From positions 79,987,150 to 80,051,149 of the forward strand of contig JARZZO010000002.1 of assembly GCA_030544215.1 (NCBI GenBank): a DNA stretch of 64,000 nucleotides. The letters run 5' to 3'. Positions within the stretch are counted from its first letter, which is position 1. The number at the start of each line of letters is the position of its first letter. Below the pieces are notes generated by a model. It was not told the origin of the DNA. It searched no databases and worked only from the letters and a program-made list of their open reading frames with translations. Origin of the DNA: Zantedeschia hybrid cultivar (taxonomy: Eukaryota; Streptophyta; Magnoliopsida; Alismatales; Araceae). A program made the position numbers and the translations under genes. Below are positions 23,491 to 34,900 of this stretch, piece by piece.

Positions 23491-26008
23491 TCGATTGTGC
23501 AGCAAGTATTACTCCTGTAAGATAAGTAATTCTTGCGTCCTATAATGTGGATCGTAGACAAATAATATATATCTGATACAATTTTCTACGTATGACCGAA
23601 CGAGTATTTAATGTGCGTGTAGATTTTTGGGCGTGATAAACGTATATAGATGTGACAAAAAAAATTTGTGTCACGTACCCACAAAATTATTTGTTGCGCC
23701 TACAAAATATTATTTGTCATCTTTAAAAATTCGTACACGCGTATGTAGAGTTGATAAATATTTTATGGACATAACAAATGTTTGGTAGACATAACAATAG
23801 TATATTTGTCGTACTTGAAAATCTAGAAACACATTAAATACTTATTAGACCGACCATTTGTGGAAAAAATACTCCAGTTATGTGTTGCCCACTATGTAGA
23901 TCAATGATATTCTGCAGGACGTTTCAGCTTCTTGTAATACACCACATTGCAACAAACATTACTCTTTTAAAGTTATAGGATAATATGAATATTAGCTTTA
24001 CATGAATAATCATGAATCAAAATAAAGATATAATTAGTTTCAGATCCGATTATTCAATTATCTGCCCATTTTATTTTTTCTTCACTTTTAGTAGTGGATC
24101 ACATATCTCACATGCTGCTATTATTTCTCACTTGTTTTAAAGTAAAATCTGACTCTGTATTTCATTATCCACGTGGTTCTCTTAGCTCCTATTTATGATT
24201 TACTTATTTGTAAAAACTCACTTTCACACATGTCAAATCTTAAGTAAGTGTAAATTTTAAGAACTCTTACTTTATAAGAGCTTATAGGTAGCTATATTAT
24301 TTGAAACTAGATTCCTTTTTCTCCTTAGAAATAATATAATAGATTTTACTCTCCTTAAAAGGACATGACAAGAAACTTACATCCACATACACTGTTATTA
24401 TTCTCCTTAGAAATGGCATGACAAGAAAGTTGCATTCACATATACCGTTATCCAATAACCAATCTTTACATATCTACTTTTGAGGATTCTAAAGGATAAA
24501 TATATATAAATAATAATACGAATAAAGATAAAAAAATACTTCTTCTCTTTAAAGGATATATAGGATGGTATTCTTTTAGATACTTAGGTGCCCTCATCTC
24601 AGTGAATACACATCCATTGTCGGATACAATAGATGTCTATTTTTTACTTTTTATCTTTGCCGTTATTCATTATTATTCTTACTCTCATCTTTTATGAAAT
24701 GAGAGTTAAATACATGAAAAAAGAGTAGCTCATCGAAATGCTATTATGCCAAGCTAAAAGCATCTTGAAATAATTATGTGAGTACAATTGCATATATGGT
24801 TTTCACATATGAACTCAAAAGGAATTAAAAGATTATATCCATATTAATCCAAAATTACATCCTACAACCAGGGCCCACTGGAGGAACATGCTTACGGCTC
24901 TGGCGCTCCGCCAGTCCAACGTACGCGACGCGGACGGCAGCTGGGCACGTGGGCCTGGTTGGCCGGGCCGCTGCCCCACGGTAATCTTTATTATCCGCTT
25001 TATGCCCTGGTTAAGATGCAAAGTTGCCTATTACCCTTGTAAGAAATTATTGGTATACGAACCCTTCTTGTATTGTAATAATATGTGCAAATACATCCTT
25101 CAAGAGGTTGAGAAGCCACCACAATCGTCCTCTTTTTGCCCTTTTCACTAACCAATTTTAAGATTCTAATAAAGTGCAACCCCCAGTCATCTTTTCGAAT
25201 CTCGCTTGGTTAGAATCTTAATTTTGATGTCGTATTAGTTTTGATATTAATATTTTTAAATTTCATGATATTAATATTGAAATTAGTACTAGAGGCAAAA
25301 GAGAGAATTAGGGATAAAGAAGTAAAAGGAGAGAGAGAGTGTGTATGTGTCAAGGAATGCAACATTCTTTTAATAAGAATTCGTATTAAAATTATCATGA
25401 CAGAATATTTTAGTAATGTATAAATATCAAAATTCACAAAATATATTCTGACGCATACTATCAGAAGTAATAGCAAAAGTATTATTGATAAGATCATTCA
25501 ATACAACAACCAGACATCCCATCACATGTAGAAAGGTTTTAGTTGTTTCTAAGTTCAATCAGTATCCACGGTTACATGAATATGGTTGAAGACAAACGCA
25601 TCCTTTTGTGATGAGAAAAGAATCTTGCTTTGATCAAAGTATGCATGCAAATACCCATTAGTGATGGTATCATCTTCTTTTTTTTCTTCTTCCACCAGCC
25701 AACTTTTTTCAACATTAGTTTACTTAACTAGATTAATCATTAATCATGAGCCAAAGTGGAGGGGAGGTGGGGGTATGTAGATAACAATTGTTTATGCGAG
25801 CATACTCTACATGGCTATCCATTCCAACACCCCCAAAAGAAAAGAATGGTCAAATGATATTATAGAACCCCATGTGTTTTCTTGACAAGATATTCTTCTC
25901 ACCAAAAATTATGGGACTATGTCGGACCAGTCGATCAATGGCACCTTGTGCCGTCAGCCAGCCGATTTCATCAGTCCGAACAGTGTGGGGGAGGGACTTA
26001 CATGGAGG
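23491..26008. other. AT-rich intergenic DNA, no gene recognised
   Basis: It is strongly AT-rich, with one short GC-rich patch at about 24860-24980 that contains CACGTGGGCC. No open frame with recognisable similarity is seen on either strand. Confidence 0.5.
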
Positions 26009-26375
26009 AGTGATACTTTTTGTACTGAGGGTGCTAACTATTAGCACCGTTCCTTAAAGCAGTAAATAAATACAAAATTTTATTTTTTTAAAATTTTTAA
26101 GTGGATCTTGAGGTGTCTACGTGTCCCTACAGGTCGATCTTCAATCGGATGATTAAAAAATATATATATATATTATTAGGTCTGATCTATTAAGGATATT
26201 TTTTTACTGTTCACTAGGATTCGATTTTTTTTATTTTTAAAATTTTTTAGATTCTCCGATTGAAAATCCGTTTGTATAGACATGTAAAACATCTCACAAC
26301 TCACCTAAAAAAAATTAAAAAATATTTTTTTATGAGAGGCGGTACAAATAGCAACCTCGATGCAGCAGTAGTACT
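26009..26375. mobile_element. MITE with AGTRMTACT ends and an internal ATCGGATG motif
   Basis: The left end AGTGATACTTTTTGTACTGA and the inverted right end AGTACTACTGCTGCATCGA form diverged inverted repeats. A second pair of inner inverted arms carries CAATCGGA. The ATCGGATGATTAAAAAA block is shared with 38815-39057 and 50361-50669. No TSD is visible. Confidence 0.55.
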
Positions 26376-27579
26376 CTGCAGGGAGATGTTGCCATCAATG
26401 TGTGGCTCTACATGTTATATCTGGGACTTCAATAAATGAGACCATAAGTTAGGTAGACATCAGTACTTTTCTTAAGATAGCAACATCACTGCATCAGAGT
26501 GGCGGTAGTGATAGAGACGTCATCAGCTGTCCGTGGGTTGTAAATATAACTTTTTTACATGTACAATTATACAAGTATAATGTGTATGCGTACATGCATA
26601 TATACATTGTACTCTATCAGCATATGTTAAAAAATATTACTCTTATAATGAATATCCATCAAATGGAAATAATTTATATAGTAATTTTATCGAACATTAT
26701 CAGCTAAATTAAGTTCAAAAAATATTTTAATAAAGTGCAAATAGATGATGGCAGGAGTATTCTTGACGTTAATTTTTTCTAAGATGATTATTTAAATTAT
26801 GGCCAACTTATTGAGATTTATTTTCTCATCCACTGTTAGACGTAATTCTTTAAACCTTTATGTGCCCGTAGACACACGGAGGGAAGGCAAATGAGTCATT
26901 GACTCATGAAAAGACGAGAGGTGCAAATGCATCGCACCTTCTCATGCGTCTATAAACATACAAAAGTTTAAGAAATTTGGGTTCAGAGGTTCTTACCCTT
27001 TCTAGTTTCTTGACAAAACTCTTTTGTCTGCCCACGCTGCCAACTGTCCGTGAGCATGACGCGCTAACTTCCATCCCTTTAATCGCACAACCATCAACAC
27101 ATCATCAGCCAAACACTTGGATAAAATGTTCTCTCTTTAAAATCTTACTTGAGTATTTAACTAGATTGTAAGTCATAATGACGCACTATTACTCTTGTAT
27201 CCCTATTTTTTTAAAGGAAGAATGAGTTTAAAAGTCATTTTATCTCAATTTCCTTTATTAGCTATCTCATCTCACTTCAAATCCATGTAAACATATCCTC
27301 AAAGTTGCTTTAAAAAAAATAAAAAATAAAAGAAATTCTTCCCTTCTTCTCCAGTCGAATTCTCTTGTCGCTTTCTCATTTTTTTTAAAATAATGTTTTT
27401 TAAACTGCATGCAGTATAACAAGACTGACATAAGATGCAACACATGTCTTCGAACCACTTGTCTCTCTTTTTCTCACATTTTTTACCTTTTTAAGTAGAG
27501 AAAGAGACTTTTCTGATATCATTTATTATTATCCTTTCCCCTTCACGATCTTTTGAGAAAGATACAAATCTTTTCTGTT
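26376..27579. other. AT-rich intergenic DNA, no gene recognised
   Basis: No domain, RNA gene or clear repeat boundary is recognised in this stretch. Open frames are short. Confidence 0.5.
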
Positions 27580-27966
27580 TTAGTCTGGCCTATCAATTTT
27601 TAACTTCCTACATAATTGTATCATGTTTTACAACAACCCTATCACTTCTAAGTGTAATTTATCACTTCTGACTGTAATTCAATTTTATCACTTCCTAACG
27701 TAATTTTATCTCTTTCTATATATGTTTATCACTTCCAATGCATTTTATTACTTCTTATACAAATTTATCATTTTATATTTATTTCTATCACTTCTTACTA
27801 AAAATTAGAAGTGATAAAATTACATCACAAAATGATAAAATTACATAAAAAATAATAAAACTGAACAACAAAAGAAGTGATAAAATTATATTAAGAAATG
27901 ATAAAATTACAATTAAAAATAATAAAATTACGCAAAAAATCATAAACTGATAAGTAGCCAAACTAA
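27580..27966. repeat. Foldback element whose arms are runs of TATCACTTC units
   Basis: The left arm repeats a unit close to TTTTATCACTTC six or more times (about 27640-27798). The right arm repeats its complement, GAAGTGATAAAATTAC, and shorter AATGATAAAATTAC variants (27807-27935). The outer ends TTAGTCTGGCCTATCA and TGATAAGTAGCCAAACTAA are inverted copies. The whole would fold into one long, register-shifting hairpin. No clear TSD beyond a possible TA. Confidence 0.65.
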
Positions 27967-28956
27967 GACGAGAAGAACTTTGTGTCCCTTTCAAAAGAAA
28001 GTAAGAGGACAACAACAACCATAAATGTTGTATAGGTTCTCTTTCCACTCAAAAAGGTTAAAAAGATGAAAAGAAAATAGACAAGTAATGTAAAAAAGTG
28101 ACATGTTACATTTCATGTCATTCTTGCTATACTACATGCAGTGCAGCAAATAATATTCCCTTTTTCTTAACATAAGCCAATGCATCGCTTGAAATGGCTA
28201 GACTCTTATGATTGGACTCCATTTCATAATCCTTTTCAAATGTCTCCTTAAACTTGTAATTTCACCGCTGAGAATCCCAAGTATGGTCAGGCTGTGCAAT
28301 GGAACGGCGTCACATTTCAAACGGTCAACCAGGATTAGATACGCATATCCCATTCACTAATCAACATCACAGAGTCCAGGTTGTAACGGAGTCTTTTTTT
28401 TTTTTTTGGTCCATCTTTAGCTGACAAACAAAATTTCCGCAAATTTGAAGGAAAAAGATTACATAAAAGTAGAAGAAAAAAGAATCCAAAAGGCACTAAA
28501 AGGTAGAGTTCTGCTTTTGGATGGGTGGAGGATTAATTCTTTTCTGGTGGAACAAACTCCGTCCCCTCGTTCCTATATCTTTTTTTGTGGATAAGGATAA
28601 GAACACCCTGGAAAGCGGTAGGCAAGCAAGGGATGTTTCCTTCCAAGTGGTGTGGCCAACAGGAATATTTCTCTTCATTCAAAATGTTGCGTAGCCTTTT
28701 CAAATCACTCATTCTTGCATGGCATCTGGAGGGGCAGCTGTTACAGCAGGTTTGGTGTGTGCTTTCCTACTCTTACCTGAAAAAGAGACGAGGGAATGTT
28801 GTAACAGTCACAAGTTGGCAAAGCCAGTAACCAAACATTAAGTAATTAGAAAATAAAGAATCCCAAGGCCGCATGCATTAACTATGAAAATGCAATTTTA
28901 AGTGGAGGATTATTCCAGATGCCATAAATTTGGCAACTAAGATGTATTTCCCCTGT

Positions 28957-31900
28957 TTAGCTGAGAGAATACAGTTCATTGTTCCAATCAAGTATGAAGT
29001 GCTTGCCTTTGCCCTTTAACTTCTTTATTTTGAGTTTTTTCGCTCTCTTCAGTGGAAACTTCATTTGGGATGTGATGGTAGTTCCTTTAGAAGTCCCTGA
29101 TCAGATAAAACATTAGTGCCACTCGAAAGAACAATCATGAAGAAAAGCTGTGTGCATTCACAACTTTAACGGTAGCATTATGCACTAACACACACAGGTC
29201 AAAGTAACACTGAAGAAAGCAGAATCCATGTACCTGAAGAAATTTAAGAATACAGAAACACAAGCATTTCTTGGAAGGAACGGGATGCTGTATCATCTAA
29301 TTACAGTAGCCCATGTAAAGCCACACTCCTGATTCCCACTAGAAGAATCACTGCATGCACATTTTTTTACAGTTCATTAAAATTACGGGCTCTAACAGAC
29401 TGACTAGCCAGATGAGCTCCCTGCCTGGTGTAATTTTGTCAGAGATGGACCCAGACTTTGCAGCCATTTCGTGTCCAGATGGGGTAGATATGGAAAAGGT
29501 TCAAATGTGACTCAAAACTGGTATCAACGTGGAGTTTCAGACCACTTGCCCTGGCTAGTTAATTGAAGATTTAATTAAATCAAACCACAGAATAGATCGA
29601 AAAGTAGCATAAAACCTGATGCATGGCCAGAACTGAGATGTGCAAACTTAAAATCCACCAAAGCATAATGAACACCACCAACCGCATGATGCATCTAAGT
29701 AGGTCTACCATCCATATGTTCCTTATGGAAAACCTTTATTTCTCTTTTTCATTAAGAAACCATGACAACTAGGATCCGGACATGCAGTGATTGCACAGGA
29801 CAGGCAGTTGCCTCCCAAATCAGACCAAATTCAAACAAAACCATTTTTTTTTTTACTTTCAAACCAAACCAAATCAAACAAATTGACTGGTCCGGTTTGG
29901 CTTTTTGTTTGAATGAAATAGTGAACACCCCAGCCACCTAAGGTGTCACTTGGTTTGATGTAAAATACTGTAAAATGCCATATTCCCCAAAGACATAAAA
30001 TACAGTGCTTGGCAACCCTGTTGAATGACATAAAAAATATCGTAAATGATGGATCGTGAGAGAGAGGAGAGAAAAGCGCAAGTGAGGAAAGCGGGCTCCG
30101 ATGGTTAACACAAGGTAAGTTCTATTCTTCACCTCGGTTTCCTTTTTATAGAGGCCCTTCCATTAACCATCTCCGCCCCCTCCTCGGAACCGCCTCCTAA
30201 ATTTTAGGGATCCTGGGAGACCAAGTCTCCATGCTTATCCCTACAACAGACTCCTAATATCAAGGGGTTGATGGTCACTATCTAACATCTCCCACTTGAC
30301 CATCAAGATCAAATTATTCTTAATACACTCGCACTATCCGTGAGATGTATTTGTGTTCTGACACATTCTCACTATTTGTGAAATGTATTTTCAAATCAAA
30401 TGATTCTTAATACACTCCTACTATCCGTGAGATGTATTAAAGTTCTGATATATTCTCACTATCTGTGAAATGTATTTTCAATTTTGTAAAGGAAAATTCC
30501 CGACTTATATATTCCCAAGTCCCATTAGACTTACATGTTTGACAAAACTTTCTACCGGTATACTTTTTGTCAACGGATCTGCAATCATATCACTGGTGGG
30601 AATATAAGTCACTTTAATTTCTCCTTTTTGAACGATATCACGTATATAATGATATTGAATTTCTATGTGTTTTCCTCTAGAGCTATTCGCTCCACTGTTA
30701 ATCAAGCTAATTGCCGCCTGATTATCACAATAAATTTCAATTGGTTCTTCTACCAAGTTGAGATTTAATTCTGTTAAAAATCGTCTTATCCAGACTGCAT
30801 GAGTGGTAGCCATGCTACACGCAACATACTCAGCTTCCTGTGTGTATCTTGCAACACACCCTTGTTTCTTGCTACTCCAAGAAACAGCAGCACCACCAAA
30901 GATAAACAAGTGTCCCGAAGTGGACTTTCCGTCATCTTTATCCCCTCCGAAATCTGCATCGGAATAACCAAGCACTTCTAGTGTATCTGCTTGATATATT
31001 AATTTGTGGTGCAAAGTACCTTTTAAGTACTTCATAATCTTTTTAACAGCTTCCCAGTGTGCTGGACCAGAATTACTTTGATATCTGCTTACTAAGCTTA
31101 CTGCGTATGCTATGTCAGGCCTGGTACATAGCATAGCATACATTAAGCTTCCGACTGCTTGTGCATACGGCACTTGCAGTGCATCATGTCCTTCTCCAGG
31201 ACATTGCTCTTTACTTAATCGTTTTCCATGAACCAACGGCGTTGGTGCTGGGTTGCAGTTTTGCATTCCAAACCTCCTAAGTACTGATTGTAAGTACTTA
31301 TCTTGGTTTATACTCAACATTCTAGACTTTCTATCCCGCAGGATTTGGATTCCGAGAACATAGGATGCCTCACCCATGTCCTTCATCTCAAATTTCTCAC
31401 TGAGTTCAGACTTAACGTTATTCAACATTCCTATGTCATTTCCGGCGAGCAAAATATCATCTACATATAAAGATAATATAATGAACATGCTCCCACTCTT
31501 CATGACATATACACAATTGTCTAATTGGTTTGGAACAAATCCAAGTTGAATAACAACATTATGAAATTTGAGATACCATTGTCTAGAAGACTGTTTCAAA
31601 CCATACAAAGCTTTCTTAGGTTTACATACTTTATTCTCCTGACCTTCTACCTGAAAACCTTCAAGTTGTTTCATGTATATATCTTCCTCTAACTCTCCGT
31701 TAAGGAATGCAGTCTTGACATCCATTTGATAAAGTTCCAAGTCAAGATGCGCAACAATTGCTAAAATCATCCTTATAGATGCAAATTTAGCCACAGGAGA
31801 ATAAGTTTCCTGAAAATCTATACCTGGCATCTGAGTAAATCCTTTGGCAACTAATCGAGCTTTATACTTGTCTATAGATCCATCTACACGGATCTTTTTC

Positions 31901-34900
31901 TTAAATACCCACTTGCAACCTATAGCCTTCTTATTCTTGGGTAATTCACATAGTTCCCATACATTGTTCCTTTTTATGGAATCAATTTCTTCTTCCATGG
32001 CTTTTCGCCATAGATCAGAGTCTGAAGATTTCAATACATCATTCAGATTCATGGGATCTATATTATTATCCTCATTTATGTCTACTGTTAGACATGAAGG
32101 CTCACATAAGTACAAGTGATAATCATCCATCCATGCCGGTGGAGTTCTAAGTCTTTTATTGCCAATTACAGGTTGATTTTCTTGCGTTTCATTCAAAGGC
32201 ATTTGTTCATCTTCCACATTTGGTGGAAGTTCTTCTTCGATTTCTGGATCATTTATAGGTAAATCATTGTAATAGTCATCGTCTATTACACTTAGAGGTT
32301 CTTTCTCATGATGAGATTCCTCTTCCTCTACATTTTCTAGAAATGTAGCATCCCTATATTCAATGATTCCTTTTTCCTTATCGAAGAATCTATATCCCGA
32401 TGATTTGTCACAATAGCCTATGAATCGACACTTCAATGTTCTGAAGTCTAATTTGTCTCTTAGTTGATTTGGAATGAGAACATGGGCTACTGACCCCCAT
32501 TTCTTAAGATGACTTATTTCTGGTTTCCTCCCATTCCACAGTTCATAAGGTGTACTTTCGATAGACTTAGTGGGAATTCTATTCAATGTATAATTTGCCG
32601 TGAGCAATGCCTCTCCCCAAAAATTCTTCGGGAGTCCTGAATGCGATAGCATGCATCTAACAGCATTCATAAGCGTTCTATTCTTTCTTTCTGCCACACC
32701 ATTCTGTTGTAGCGTATAAGGCATAGTTACATGCCTCCTTATTCCATGCTCTTGGCAATATGACTCAAATTCCTTTGAGTTGTATTCCCCACCTCTATCT
32801 GTTCTTAACACCTTAATGTTTTTACCCAGTTGCCTTTCTACTTCTGCTCTATATTTCTTAAAACAATTAAGAGCTTCTGATTTAGCAGAAATAAGATATA
32901 CATAGGCATATCTGGAATAGTCATCTATAAATGTTATGAAATATTCCTTTCTATCATATGTTTTTATACTTAATGGTCCACATATATCTGAGTGGATCAA
33001 TTCCAGTAATCCTTGTGATCTATGTCCTACTGTAAAAGGTTTCTTAGTCATTTTACCGACTAAACAATGTTCACATGGTGACAATTCTATCTTAGTTAAT
33101 GGCAGTAGGTTCAATCTTATCATTTGTTCCATTTTAGATTTTCCAGGATGTCCTAATCTAAAATGCCACAGATCACATTCAGACAGATGACACAAAGAAT
33201 AATTCATAACATCATCATTAATATTATTAACTTCTGTGTCTACAACAGGAATACAAAATAAGCCATGTTCAGGAACAAGCTTTCCCATGGCAAAGACCTT
33301 TTTGTTCTTTCCTATGGACACCCTTTTATTATAGAAACGGACTTCCAGACCATTTTTCATGAGAGCAGTTACAGACAACAGATTGCGCCTAATACTCGGC
33401 GCATAACAGACATCCTTGAGGACCATGATGCTGTCCCCAAGATCTAAACGATATGATCCAACACCTTCTACATTCAGGTAGGTGTTGTTTCCCATGTACA
33501 TTCTCTGCTCTCCAGGTTGCAGCTGCTTGAATTCCACCAGCCCTTTCTTTGTCTTTGCCACATGACAAGTTGCGCCAGAATCCACCCACCAGTCGTTGGT
33601 GTCGATAATCACAGCATTGCATTCCGTCAAACCGACGAATTCTCGTTTGCCGGTTCCCCCTTTTTCCGGGTTTTTACCCTTGTTTCCGTACTTTTCAGGA
33701 CAGTTGGCCTTGTAATGACCAAATTTGCCACATGTGTAGCAAGCACCACGGGGAACCCTTTTGCCTTTATAGTGTGATTTTGTTTTGAACTGTGGCCTAT
33801 TCGGTCCAACAGAGTGATTCTGGCTTTTGTTATATGCCGATGAGGGCTTCTGGTGAATAGCATTCACTTCCTGCAAATTCAGCTCTTGACCTTTCCTACT
33901 GGCAATGATGTCCTGCTCAACTGCTAACATAGCTGGTAAATCAGTGACACGAAGAACGGTACCGCTCATTCTAAGGGTTGTGGCAGCCATATCTAATGAA
34001 GATGGCAGACTATTCAAAATAGTCGCCACCTGCATTCTCTCTGGAACCTCTGTTCCAGCAGTAGAGAGATCTTTAGCCATAACAATCATCTTATTCACAT
34101 GTTCTATGACGCTATCGCTTTCTTGCATACGGCAAGAATTATACCGATGCAATAGGAGCTGAGTATTCACCTCAGAAGTGGTGTCATACTTCTCCTTGAT
34201 AGCGTCCCACAATTTTCGGGCAGTCTCATAAGTTTCAAAGAATTTTATGAGGTTGTCCTCCATGAACATTAGCATCAGGCTTTTAGCCTTGTTGTCATCT
34301 GACAACCATTGTTCTCTTCTCCTGATATCTCCCTCTCCGGAGTTATCAGTTAATTCCGGAACAGTACAGTTAAGTACATGTTCAATATTATCATGAATAA
34401 GACCATATTTAATTTTTCTATGCCACATGTCATAATTAGTACCGTTCAACTTGTCCAGTTTAGCTAGTTCAGAAGCAATGAGTTTACTGGCCATTTTAAG
34501 TAGGACAAGGCTAAAGCTCAATACACATAATTTAACAATTAAGATTTGTAACATTAAAACATGCATCATTTTGTATGATTTGATAAAACAACTTAACAAG
34601 ATAAAGATATGCAAAGATTATACTTAATGAAACAATTAATATTATGGCTACAACAAAGATATGACAAGATACTAACAATGATAAGTAAACATAACTTTTA
34701 TTGTTATAACAAAAATTGCAGGATTTAATTAACAAAATAAATAGTTGATAAGACAAATGCTAACAATAATAAGTGAAAATAATATGAATGCGTGCGAATT
34801 TTCCTATAAAAGAAATATTGATTTATATGTTGTTTTATAGATCAAGGGTATAAGCACAAATATATTTTCAGACAGGTAATAATATATGTGTTTGCAATGA

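Noticed and set aside
27640..27935. CRISPR-like short repeats
   Set aside because: Units are in two opposite orientations with no unique spacers of constant length, in a plant genome. It is a foldback repeat.
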